A stretch of DNA of 64,000 bases. Source: Kitagawia praeruptora. Lineage: Eukaryota; Streptophyta; Magnoliopsida; Apiales; Apiaceae. This document shows positions 45,700-57,629 of the stretch, one piece after another. Positions within the stretch are counted from its first letter, which is position 1. The number at the start of each line of letters is the position of its first letter. The position numbers and the translations under genes are program-made. The DNA is taken from contig CM075354.1 of NCBI GenBank assembly GCA_037693485.1, positions 95,973,001 to 96,037,000 on the forward strand. Direction: 5' to 3'. The notes beneath the pieces were generated by a model. The model saw only the letters and a list, made by a program, of their open reading frames with translations, was not told the DNA's origin and ran no database searches.

Positions 45700-46607
45700 T
45701 ATTGATCGTTAGATTAAAGCAGATCTGAATCTAAGCCGTTCATTTGATTTTTTCAGTTTCCCCCTCTTTTTTTCAGAGTTTCCCCCTCTTTTTTTTAATC
45801 TCCCCCTCTTTTTTTAATCCCCCCCTTTTTTAACAAACTCCTCTTTAATTATCCTAAATTAAACACAATTTCCTCCTCTTTTTCATCTAACACTTTCAAA
45901 CGTCTCTCTCACTGTCTTCATCTCTCTCACCAGCGGCTATTCACGGACAATTTTCGTCTCTCTCTCTCTCTCATTGTTTTCATCTCTCTCATTGTTTTAA
46001 TTACTGGCACGTTGTTGATTACGAACCCTAATCATATTATGAAACCCTAATCATATTTGGGGGTTTTTGATTTTCATATTACGAACCTTCATCTATTTGT
46101 AGGAACCTTTATCTTTCTAACCTTTATCTCCATTTCTAATGTGGGGGTTTTTGATTATGTGTTTAATCATTTTATTTGAACCCTAAAACCCCTCACCATG
46201 TCTAATTTGGGGTTTTTTGCTTTTTTGTGTTTAATCATATTATTTATAAGTTTGTTGATGTTTGGTGTTGTTTGTTGAGTGTAGATTCGATTAAATGCAT
46301 TTAATTTTGCATTTTTATATTCAATTTTGGTGATGAAATTTTGCATGCAAATTGTGGCTACTTTCTCTTATGTGTTTTGAGTGTTAATTACACTGTTTCT
46401 TCTCCATGTGTTGTGTTTTTAACATTTTTGTATGTTTTTAGTGTTTACATCTTTTTTTTGTTTTGCATGCAAAGTGTAAGTTTTAGTGATGATATGCCTA
46501 GCATTTTTAATACTGAGAGTTTTTTTGTTTTATATGTTCTGTTTCACTTTCTGTTTTGTGTTGATTTTTGTATCAATTTTCTGGCAACTGACTTTTGTTA
46601 TGAGTAT
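45700..46607 (+). other. Leader-like CT-rich region, cut by Sirevirus 2
   Basis: AT-rich DNA passes into T- and C-rich tracts (CCCCCTCTTTTTT repeats) and CTCTCTC microsatellite at 45900-45990, followed by GAAACCCTAATCATATT and T-rich intron-like sequence. It resembles the 5' leader and first intron of a CACTA gene in plus orientation. No exon was recognised before the Sirevirus 2 LTR. Confidence 0.35.
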
Positions 46608-47164
46608 TGTTAGATATAATTGATGTGATTTAATATCAGTGTTTAAGTGTTACAGGGAAATAGAGTTTAACTTGTTAATGAAAGTAGTCGCAGCAGAGTT
46701 TGAGTATACGCTGACAGATGGAAGCGCAAACATTGTTGACTGGAAGCGCAACAAAGTTTGTTAAACTCTGTCTAGCGGGAGCGTCTGCAAGTCAACAGAG
46801 ATTAAAGATTAATTCAAGATAAACATGGAAGCAATATCTTTGAAGATTGGATAGCTGTCAAAGATATTTAGTTGACTTAGAAGACGTGTAACAATCGTAA
46901 TTGATATCAATTGTACAGCTTAATTATAGGAGAATCAATTAACGATTGTACGTATCTGTATATCTTATAAATACAGTTAGATTAACCCTAGAAGGGTAAT
47001 CATCGTGTGCGAATATCATTCATTGTAACCTAAGCAGCTCTCTGTGATATTTACATCATTGAGAGAGGAATTATTAATTCCAAACAGATTTTAAATACTA
47101 AAACGTGTGTTATTGTTATTCTCTCATACAGTACTTGATTATATATTGTGTATTCGGCCTAACA
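46608..47164 (+). repeat. 5' LTR of Sirevirus 2
   Basis: Starts TGTTAGATAT and ends GGCCTAACA, 557 bp, with TATAAATA at 46966-46973. It aligns with the LTR at 62751-63259, especially over the second half (GTAACCTAAGCAGCTCTCTG), but the first half has many differences and indels. Confidence 0.9.
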
Positions 47165-47166
47165 AT

Positions 47167-47177
47167 TGGTATCAGAG
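47167..47177 (+). other. Primer-binding site of Sirevirus 2
   Basis: TGGTATCAGAG just after the LTR is complementary to initiator tRNA-Met. Confidence 0.9.
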
Positions 47178-47226
47178 ACAATCTGTTACTTTATTACAGT
47201 TTAAGATCCAAACACAATAGTAATCA

Positions 47227-49442
47227 ATGGCAGAGATTCCTCCTCCATCAGGTTCTGAGAAAGCTCCTACTACTGTTAGTAGGTATGAGACAATTAGGGT
47301 TCCTATACTTAGGCCAGCAGAGTATGCAATATGGAAGGTGAAAATGACCATGTTTCTGGAGGCTACAGATCCAGAATATCTTGACAGAATTTACGAAGGT
47401 CCTCATAAACCTACAAAGTTATCTGCTGATGTTGCTGGTGTGGAATCAAAAGTGATTCCAAAGGAAAAGAAAGATCTAACTGCTGAGGATCTTTCATCCA
47501 TTGCTAAAGATGCAAAAGTAAGGCATTTACTTCATAGTGCTTTAGACAATGTTATGTCTAATAAGGTAATTAACTGCACAACTGCAAAAGAAATTTGGGA
47601 TGCACTTGAGGTTAGGTGTCAAGGAATTGCTGCTATCAAGAAGAATAGAAGGAACATACTCACTCAGGAGTATGAGCATTTTGAGGCAAAGTCTGAAGAA
47701 ACCATGACAGAAACATTTGACAGATTCTGTAAACTGCTCAATGATTTGTCATTGGTGAACAAAGAGTATGATCTAGAAGACTCAAATCTCAAGTTCCTTC
47801 TTTCTCTTCCTGAAAAGTGGGATGTGAAAGCAACCACTATAAGAGATAACTATGATCTTGCTGATACGAGATTGATGAAATCTATGGACTACTCAAGACA
47901 AATGAATTGGAAATGGAGCAGAGAAACAGGAGATCAAGCAAGAAGTGGAAGTCTGTTACTCTCAAGGTTGAAGAGAAACCATCAAGGAAGAAGGCAAAAG
48001 GAAAAGCCTAAGTCATTCATTCAGAAAGTGAGTCGTCAAACTCTGATGTTGACACAAACACAGATGGAACATCTGATTCTGAAGATGATGAAGAGATGAT
48101 GCAAATGGCTGCATTGATGGTAAAGACCTTTTAGAAGATGGGATTCAAGAACTTCAAGAAGGGAAAGAGATTCTCCAAGAATTATTCAAAGTCTGACAGG
48201 AAGAATTTCAGCAAATCTGAGAGAAAGGACTCCAAATCTGGGAAGAAAGATAAGTCTGAGATTCAATGCTACAAGTGTAAGGAGATGGGTCACTATGCTC
48301 CTGAGTGCAAGAAGGGTAAAACTGAAAAGGCACTCTATACAAAAGGCAGAGACTGGGCAGACACTTCAGACTCAGATGAGGAAGTTAACTATGCACTCAT
48401 GGCTTCTACTCAGAATGAATATTCTGAACTCAAGGTACCCCCAACTACCTATGCTTATAATACTGATAATATAAATGAATTAAGAATTTATCTTAAAGCA
48501 TTACATATCAGTTATAGGGATCAGACTTTAGAGAATGAGAGAATCAAGAATGAGTGTTCTCAACTTAAAGAGAGAAACAAACTTGTTGAAGAAAAACTTG
48601 AAAACATGCAAAAAATTCAGAAAGAAAGAGATGATGCTGTTTTTCTAGAACAGGAGTTGATAGGTAAGTATAAGCAAATAGAATCTGAATTGAAGGATGC
48701 AAATCACATTATTAAAACTTGGACTGATTCTGGAAAAGACACTCATGAGGTTTTTCAAGCTGACACTATTGGTTTAGGGTACTGTGAGGAAGATGAGCTT
48801 AGATTTCTAAATCATGTGAAAGTTAGGCAAACTCTTCCAACTAGAAAATTTGTTCATGGTACAGTTAAAACTAAACATGGAGCTGCTAAAAGTGAACCAG
48901 TAAAAACCTGTGCAAAACAGGTTAACATTGGTTCAATGACAGATAAACAACTTAAGCAAAAGCTTAAAGAGATAAAATCTGTCAATAAACATAAAATGCC
49001 TAGGAAAAACAGAAATGGAAAGGTAGGCATTACATCAGGAAATAGGCCAATGCTTGCTACATTTGCACCTAGAAAAACTTGTCATAACTGTGGTAGTACT
49101 AATCATCTTGCTAGTTTCTGCAGGAAAAACAAAGACATTAATTCTTTACCCTCCAAATCAGGAGTGAAAAAGAATAATGTCAAACCTAGACCACAATCTC
49201 TGTGCAAACATTGTGGAAGTACTTGGCACTCAATTTATACCTGCAAGAATTATCATGCTATTTATCATAATTACTATGAACTAAAACCTAATTTGAAATG
49301 GGTTAAAGTTAATTCTGCAGGTGCTAAGACTGAAAATGTTAGTTTAAACTCTGATAATGACAAATCCGCTGCAAAAGCTAACAGATTCAATAAAGCAAAA
49401 GGATCCAAGCAAGTCTGGATCCTTAAAACTAACAATCAATGA
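47227..49442 (+). pseudogene. gag: Sirevirus 2 gag (frameshift and stops)
   Basis: The ATG at 47227 opens the copia gag domain (YAIWKVKMTMFLEATDPEYL, EIWDALEVRCQG). A one-base loss near 47865 shifts the frame; Sirevirus 3 retains the original (ETEIDEIYGLL). Downstream in the other frame are TAA at 48009-48011 and TAG at 48132-48134. The C-terminal half then carries CYKCKEMGHYAPEC, CHNCGSTNHLASFC and CKHCGSTWHSIYTC knuckles with a coil-prone region (about 48520-48710). It ends with TGA at 49440-49442, ten bases before the pol frame opens at an acceptor-like ATTGCAG. Confidence 0.9.
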
Positions 49443-49452
49443 TTGTTTGTGA

Positions 49453-52400
49453 TTGCAGGGCACCAGGGAAAATACCCTAGTCGTGGACAGTGGATGTTCA
49501 GGACACATGACTGGAAATAAAACCCTGCTATCAGAGTATGTGGAGAAGGCTGGCCCAAAAGTTTCCTATGGAGATGGCAACATAGGACATATTCTGGGAT
49601 ATGGCAATATTAATCTTGGAAGTGTCATCATCACGAATGTAGCTCTGGTTCCAGGACTCAAGCATGATTTGCTATCTGTGAGTCAAATCTGTGACAGAGG
49701 ATATCATGTAGATTTTCAGCCTGAATACTGTCAAGTCATCAGTAAGTCTACAGGGAAAGTTGCTCTAGTTGGAAACAGACACAATAATATCTATGAAATT
49801 AAATTTGTCAACAAACTCTGATGGCAAAGCAGTGTGTCTGTCAACAAGGATGTCCAGTGAAGAGAGTTGGAAGTGGCATAAGAAACTTTCTCATTTAAAT
49901 CTAAACAACATCAATGAGCTGATAAAGAATGATCTTGTGAGAGGACTTCCAAAGTCCTTGTTAAATGCAGATGGCCTGTGTGATTCATGTCAAAAGGCCA
50001 AACAGAGAAAGGTTTCTTTCAAAAGCAAGTCTGAGTCTTCAATTGTTGATCCTTATCATCTTCTACATGTTGATCTTTTTGTACTAGTGAATGTTATGTC
50101 TCTTGGAAAGAAGAAATATGCTCTAGTCATTGTTGATGAATACACCAGATACACTTGGGTGTACTTTCTAGCAAAGAAGGATAAAACTGCATTAACTCTG
50201 ACAGAACATATAATGCAGCTGGACAAAGGGTCAAAGAATCAAGTAAAGATTATCAGAAGTGACAATGGAACTGAATTCAGGAATTCAACAATGGAAGAAT
50301 TTTGCAAGAACAAAGGAATTAAACAAGAGTTTTCTGCACCTGGCACTCCACAACAGAATGGTGTAGTTGAAAGGAAGAACAGAACTTTGATAGAAGCTTC
50401 CAGAACTATGCTTGATGAAGCAAAATTACCAACTTATTTCTGGGCAGAAGCTGTTCAAACTGCTTGTTTTACTCAGAATGCCACTCTGATCAATAAGCAT
50501 GGAAAAACACCATATGAAATGGTGAGAGAAAAGAAGCCAAACCTGAAATATTTTCATATTTTTGGGTGCAAATGCTTTGTGTTGAAAACTCATCCTAAAT
50601 AGTTGACCAAATTTGACCTGAAGGCAGATGAAGGAATTTTTGTTGGCTATCCACTGTCAACTAAGGCATTCAGAGTTTATAATCTGAGAACCAAAGTGAT
50701 CATGGAATCAATTCATGTGTCATTTGATGATAAGGAAATAACTGGACTTGAAGATGTGAATGAACATGATCAACTGCACTTTGAAAATGAAGATTTATTC
50801 TCTGTTGAAGTAAACTCTGATGAGGCTGATCTGATAAACTCGGTTGAGCTAAACTCTGAACCTCTACTGGTAAATAATGAAGAGACTTTCCAGCCAGAAA
50901 CAAGAGAAGAACCAGTTGAGGGGGAGCATGAAGAATCACATCATAGTGATAACTCAAATTCTGATAGTGACTCAACTGATAAATCTGAATCAATCTCTGA
51001 AAACTCAAACTCTGATAGTCCAAACCCTAACAGTTCAAACTCTGAGCAGTCACATTCAGGGGGAGCCTCAGAGAATGAAGAAAGACACCAAGGAAATCAG
51101 GAGAACATGGATCGAGGGGGAGGATCAAACTATGAGAGAAGTCATTTGCCTTCAGCTAGGAAATGGACCAAATCTCACACACCTGATCTGATTATTGGTG
51201 ATCCAGATGCAAAAGTTAGGACAAAAAGTGCAACAACAAATGAATGTCTGTTTTATGCATTCTTGTCATAAACTGAGCAAAAGAAAGTCGAAGAAGCTCT
51301 TAAAGATGCTGACTCGATAACAGAAATGCAAGAAGAGTTAAATGAATTTGAGAGAAATGAATTTTGGACACTTGTACCAAGACCCAAGAAGAGATCTATT
51401 GTTGATACTAAGTGGGTGTTCAGAAACAAAACTGATAGTGAAGGAGTTGTTACAAGAAATAAAGCCAGACTTGTGGCAAAAGGCTATTCACAGGAAGAGG
51501 GGATAGATTATGATGAAACTTTTGCTCCAGTTGTAAGGTTAGAGGCAATAAGGATGTTTCTTGCTTATGCTTCTCACAAGAAATTCAAGGTTTTTCAGAT
51601 GGATGTGAAAAGTGCTTTTCTGAATGGAAAACTTGAAGAAGAAGTGTTTGTTGAACAACCACCTGGTTTTGTAGATCCAAAATATCCAGACCATGTCTAC
51701 AGGCTAGACAAGGCACTCTATGGACTTAAGCAGGCACCAAGAGCATGGTATGAAACTCTGGCTCAATTTTTCTTAGAAAGTAGGTTCCACAGAGGTACGA
51801 TTGATAAAACCTTGTTTTATTTCAAATCTGGGAGTGACTTGCTTTTAGTTCAGATATATGTTGATGACATAATTTTTGGATCTACTAATGATAAACTTTG
51901 TAAGAAGTTTTCCAAGCTCATGCAGTCCAGGTATCAAATGAGCATGATGGGAGAGCTTAGTTATTTTTTAGGCTTACAGGTGAAGCAAATAGATGATGGT
52001 ATCTTTATCAATCAAGCAAAATATACCAGAAATCTTCTCAAGAAATTTGGCATGCTTGACTGTTCATCTACAACAACTCCCATGGCAACTGCAACCAAAT
52101 TGGACAAAGATACAGGGTCACCAGTAGATATGACAAGCTACAGAGGAATGATTGGCTCTCTTCTCTATCTAACAGCAAGTAGACCTGATATCATGTATGC
52201 AACATGTTTGTGTGCAAGATTTCAGGCAGATCCAAGAGAACCACATCTAACAGCTGTGAAGAGGATTTTTAAGTATCTCAAGGGCACTATAACTTTAGGG
52301 CTGTGGTATCCAAGAGAATCAGATTTCAAGCTACTTGGCTACTCTGATGCAGACTTTGCAGGCTGTAAGATTGACAGAAAAAGCACAAGTGGAAGTTGTC

Positions 52401-52791
52401 AATTTCTTGGTGACAGACTTTTTTCTTGGTACAGCAAGAAACAAAAATTAATATCCACATCTACAGCTGTATTGCTGCTGGTAGTTGTTGTGCACAGATT
52501 CTATGGATGAAGAATCAACTGCTGGATTATGGATTGAGGTATAGTAAAATACCTATTTTCTGTGATAATCAAAGTGTTACTGCTATGACAGGTAATCCAG
52601 TACAACACTCAATGACCAAGCACATCAGCATAAGGTATCACTTTATCAGAGAGCATGTAGAGGAAGGCAACATTGAGCTCCATTTTGTATCTACTAAACA
52701 GCAACTTGCAGATATCTTCACAAAGCCATTGAGTGAAGCTACATTCACAAGACTGGTCAATGAACTAGGAATGGTCTCTGGTTTTGACTAG
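49453..52791 (+). pseudogene. pol: Sirevirus 2 pol: protease, integrase, RT, RNase H (frameshifts and stops)
   Basis: Protease VDSGCSGHMTG; a frameshift near 49805; integrase zinc finger and core (WHKKLSHL, IIRSDNGTEF, GVVERKNRT); stop TAG at 50600-50602 after THPK; stop TAA at 51269-51271 before the RT; RT QMDVKSAFLNG and YVDDIIFG; then a deletion near 52467 that removes the AEAEY stretch of RNase H and changes frame. The end (DIFTKPLSEATF) is intact to 52791. The integrase motif that reads DLFGPV in Sirevirus 1 reads DLFVLV here. The lost RNase H Glu means this copy could not complete reverse transcription on its own. Confidence 0.92.
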
Positions 52792-54824
52792 AGATATTGG
52801 TTAGACTCAAAATTTTACTTGTGTAATGTGTTGCTTATTTTTCTGTGAATTGTTAAGTGCTATGTGAACTCTGTTGATTAAACTCTGTTATGCATACTAT
52901 GTTAACATGTTTTGTTTAAACACTGTTAAGCTCTGTCAGCATGTTTGTATGTCATACTTTGTTAACATGTTTGATAAACTCTGTGAATTCTGAATTGATT
53001 TTTGTCTGGATGAAAATACCAATGAAGAAATATGTATGAAGCATGATTCTCAGTAATCAAATCATGACTCTTTCTGAGTCACTGAGATCTAAACTGAACT
53101 TGTGCAGTAAGTTAACACAGCATGATACTGTTTCATATTTATAGCATCTCTTAGTTTATTTAGTCCTAAACTCTGAGTCTATGAATACTGTGTGCATTGC
53201 CTCTCATAAACAACTGCTGATATTGATGAACTCTAAACTCTGATTAGTGACACTCTGTTCCCAAGACATATACATGGTTCTTGATGAATCCTTGTTTGTA
53301 CTTGTGAAAATTATAAAACTTGAGAAGTGTCATTGCTTACTTTGGTGAGTACTAATTCATGTCGGCACCCTGTGAGAATTTGAGCCAAGTAAGTGATTGA
53401 TACATCTTATATCAATCGGATTTTATTGATGTGTGATGTTCATCAGTGAGTATGTTGCTCTAGAACTTGTTTTAAACCATTTTTAGACTGCATGATATGT
53501 GTGTGCATGAAAATGATAAAGGCACTAGGATTTACCATATTTCTCCAAACACTGTTCATAAATTCCACCCTTAGTAAACCCCTTTGAGCCATAATAACTG
53601 CCTCTTTTAAATTCTGATATATCAAGAGTAGTTATATTCATTTGGAAATTGAAGAGCAAACAGGTGAGAGTTTCTCAACAAAGGAAAGTTTACTCAGTGA
53701 ATATATATATAAAAAAATGTATATATGCTGATCATCTTGTACAAATATGTACTAACAGTGCAACTGAACACTTTGTTCTATTAAATTGCTCAGTTAGCCA
53801 TTTATTTATTTATTCTCTCTCTTCTCACCTGTTTGATTTGACTAAATTACAACCTTGAATAAAGTCCTTTTGATTTGGGTATTTATGTACTCAAAGTAGT
53901 GTAAACTTGGTGGACATTCAAGCATATGGTAGCATCTACTTTTACTGATTGAACTTGAGTGTAAACACTTCACCTAAACACTTGTGTGCTTTGAGAGTTT
54001 ATCAAACACCTGGCATATTACTCACTGAATGATGCTTTGATATCTATCTCTTGATCTTTTTGTCTATAAAGACTGTGTGCTTACTTGGATAATCATGGAC
54101 ATCAAAGGGAGTAGGTGTACTCAGATTTCTGTATTTAAGTTACTGCAGAGTTTAGCTTTCATTAAATAATCAGTGTTTAATATGAGAGTTTGTGCATTCG
54201 GTGTTTATTGATTTATTTTATGGATTTTATGAAATATTAGATGCTCTAAAAATTGATTTGGTAACCTCTGCTTCACACACATACATATTCACAATTGTGC
54301 AATTTTTGAAAGGGTTTTAGTGATAAAGTTGGAAAATTGACAAACGCTGTCGAATGGTGTTCAGTACTCTAAGGTAAATTTTCATTGAGATAATTTGAAA
54401 ATTTTGGAGTAAATAGAGTGTTTGACAATTGTTAATGAGTGTAAATGTGTTAAAGTGTCTTGGTAATAGGGAAGTGAAGACAGCGGTGATAATTGCTATT
54501 TTACTGCGCGTGATTAATTGATTCGCTGGATGCATGACACGTGTCCCACTCACCCATTATTGTGTCCCACTCGCCCATTATTGTGTCCCACTCACACATT
54601 AATCTAGGAACGATTAAGTGTTTTAATACACAAACGATTGAGTTTTTATTTTTAAACTCTAGTCACTTTTGTGTATCTCGATTCATTTTTACTCTCATCT
54701 ACACATCCACTCATATTCACTTTACTAAACCCACAGTTACTTTGTGTTATTCACTTGGGAATTTTCACAAACACCTTTTGAATATACAAATTTCACTGTC
54801 ATTTTCTGCTATATTCTTGATTTA
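52792..54824 (+). other. Spacer between pol and third ORF of Sirevirus 2
   Basis: About 2 kb without a convincing frame on either strand. Repeated AAACTCTG motifs occur throughout, as in its LTR. At 54541-54600 there are three tandem copies of a ~22-bp unit (GTGTCCCACTCRCCCATTATT). Confidence 0.5.
54541..54603 (+). repeat. Short tandem repeat, ~22-bp unit, three copies
   Basis: GTGTCCCACTC followed by (A/G)CCCATTATT recurs three times head to tail; the last copy is slightly changed. It lies about 220 bp upstream of the third ORF. Confidence 0.8.
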
Positions 54825-56767
54825 ATGGCTTCTAAACCTTTTACTGTTGTTGGTCTTCGATTTGTTCCTAACAACTTTGCAGCCTCTCTCGACAATGAAC
54901 GTGTACCAGAAGCATTTCATCTTATGCAGAACTTTCTCTGTGACTCCGAGATTGGGCAATCTTTGACTGAACCCTCTATTCTATCTACATCTCAGATTGC
55001 CACTTTCTGGCAGAACTCAAAGTATATGGATGGAGGAGAGAATGGGACTCCGTCTATAATTTTCACTCATGATGAACAAGAGTTTGTGATTACTCCACAA
55101 ACTGTCAGAGAGACCATGGATTTCGACACTCACACTTCATATGTTGTTGTCTCTGAACAAAATCTGCGGGAAATGCTAACAGAGATTGGTTACATGGACT
55201 CTCTTGCAAAGCTAGGCAGTGTCAAACGACCAAATCTCAGAAAGGAATGGAACTTTTTCTTTGATTGCATCACAAGAACATTCCAGAAGAAGGTCACCAA
55301 CTGGGATGCCATTCCTATCGACAGTCTGCAAATTGGGTATTCTCTACTCTATGTGGCAGTAATTTTGATTTTGGTCGCTATGTCTTAATGAATTTAGGTG
55401 ATAAACTGTCAGAGTCTACTACAGTATACTTTGGTCGATTTTGTCAACTACTATTCACTGCTTGTGTATCTGGGTTAGATATTGATGAAGCTAATGTGAT
55501 TCAGCCTTTTAAAGTCAATAAGAGAATATTCTCTGATATGACTAATAAGGATGCTGGTAAAGAGAACCTACCTGCCCTTGTTTTGCCACTTGCCTTGCAA
55601 AACTTTCTCAATCAACCCCAAGATCCACAATCACCACAAAATGAACCACAACAAACACAACCACAACAAATGCCTGAACCATTGGCCACTGACCATACTG
55701 AAACCATACGCTCTAAACCTATCCCATCACCTCAAACTTCACAGGCATCTCTAAACTCTGCATCACATTCTCAACCTTCATTTCCCACATAACCTGAAAT
55801 CATACCAGTCACTACTACTCAACCTCAACCACAATCTAAACCAAAAAGGCAAAAACATACTGCACATAATACAAGGCATTCCAAGGCTAAACAGACATCT
55901 ACTGGAGCTGTTTATACCAGAAGAATCATCAGAAGGGCAAATAGGCCTTCATTACCATTAGCTGATGACAATTCTACTGAAGCAGAAGAGGTAGTTGAAG
56001 TGTCTCAAGCAAAAAGGAGGAAATTGATACTTGCAGAATCTGATGAAGAGCAAGTTAATGAAGCTCCAAAGGACATCTCTAAGGAGACTCCTATTGTTGA
56101 GACAGAGATTATGACTGAACCTGTTCTAACAGAGAATGAACTTCAAGCAGAAAATGAATTTCAAGCTAATGAGCCAGTCATTGCTCCTATGGAAGATGTT
56201 GCTGAAAATTTTCAGACATTCTCTGTTGAAGATGAAAATCCAATTCCAACAACCATGGCTACAACTCTGTTGACACTGGTGTTGCAGATCAACCTACTGT
56301 GGTGTTAGAAGAAACAAAGGTTGCATCTCACACTGAGTTCATTTCTGATGCACATCAAGGCTCAGAACATGGTGAGGAAATTACTCAAGCACAGGTTGCT
56401 TTTCAAGAACAAATTGCTGTTAGTGTAGAAGAATAGGTTGCTCATGTAGAACCTGCTACAGATCATAATGAAGAAGCTGCCTTAGTTGCAGATGATTCTG
56501 ATAATGATTCTTCTGAATCAGTGAGTACTGCACCTGCCAATGATCAAGTTCAAACTGATGGACAGAAAACAGGGGAGAAACCAGACTTTGCTGGACCCTC
56601 TGTAAGAGAAATTGATGATAATTATCTGGCAAAGCAAACTACATATTGGTACAGAGCAGACTGCATCTTTCCTACTGGAAGAGCAGCTACTTTTCTCAAA
56701 GAAAATTCTAAGAAGATTTCAAATCCTGATATTCTAACTTGTTTACAAGGAACAGTGATTCAAGTTA
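54825..56767 (+). pseudogene. Sirevirus 2 third ORF (broken, cut by a CACTA element)
   Basis: The ATG at 54825 opens MASKPFTVVGLRFVPNNFAA. The domain shared with Sirevirus 1 follows (LREMLTEIGYMDSL, NLRKEWNFFFDCITR, IGYSLLY). A frameshift near 55355, a stop TAA at 55790-55792, another frameshift near 56262 and a TAG at about 56436 break it. The middle is Gln/Pro-rich then acidic. The last codons (TCLQGTVIQV) run into the CACTA terminus at 56768. Conservation of the N-terminal domain between two diverged families argues for a real function, unknown to me. Confidence 0.75.
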
Positions 56768-57610
56768 CACTACGCCATAAGTGAGCATACGCAACCCTTT
56801 TTACAAAGCGTTGCACAGAAAGCGTTTCGTTAGATAGAAGTTTTGGGTCTTTTGCAACTGAGCTGAATTGGTGTTGCGTTAGATATAATTTAGTGTTGCG
56901 TATTACCTACAGTGTTTCACATTATGCAACACTAACTGATGGCGTTGCGTTAGATATTTTTTCATTTTAATAAATGGTGACGTGGCAGAAGTGGGACCCA
57001 CATATGCTGACGTGGCATTTGCTGACGTGGCACTTGTGGGACCCATATTTGCTGACGTGGCAGAAGTGGGGCCCACCTTTGCTGACGTGGCATTTGCTGA
57101 CGTGGCAGAAAACGTTGCATTAGATACCAGTAGTGTTGCATTTGCTGTTTGAAGTGTTGCATTAGATATATTTATATTTTTTTAAAAAAAATATGACGTG
57201 ACAGATGTGGGACCCACCACTGTTGTCGTGGCAGTGTGGGACCCACAAGGGTGACGTGTCTGGAGGCCCATCATGCTGACGTGGCAATTATGGGACCCAC
57301 AATTGCTGACATGGCAGAAGTGGGACCCACCTATGATGACGTGGCATTTGCTTACGTGGCAGAAGCGTTGCATTAGATACCAGTAGTGTTGCATTTGCTG
57401 TTTTAAGTGTTGCATTAGATATATTTATATTTTTTTAAAAAAATATGACGTGGCAGATGTGGGACCCACCACTGATGACGTGGCAGCGTGGGACCCACAA
57501 GGGTGACGTGGCAGGAGGCCCATCATGATGACGTGGCAATTGTGGGACCCACAATTGCTGACGTGGCAGAAGTGGGACCCACCTATGCTGACGTGGCAAT
57601 TGTGGGAATC
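56768..57610 (+). repeat. Left subterminal array with TGACGTGGCA motifs
   Basis: By eye about 19 copies of TGACGTGGCA or one-base variants, nearly all on the plus strand, alternate with GTGGGACCCAC blocks. GTGTTGCATTAGATA motifs occur among them. A ~250-bp block is duplicated internally (around 57100-57200 and 57360-57450). Confidence 0.8.
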
Positions 57611-57629
57611 TTTTTTTTTTTAATTATTT

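Larger units (their letters stand above)
46608..56767 (+). mobile_element. Sirevirus-type Ty1/copia retrotransposon 2 (5' part in window)
   Basis: 5' LTR 46608-47164, primer-binding site 47167-47177, gag, pol and a third ORF interrupted by a CACTA element at 56768. The last five bases before the LTR are AGTAT (46603-46607), the expected target duplication. The polypurine tract and 3' LTR are not in the window. It belongs to a different family from Sirevirus 1 (LTRs unrelated except at the ends) and is more decayed: at least four frameshifts and six in-frame stops. Confidence 0.9.
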
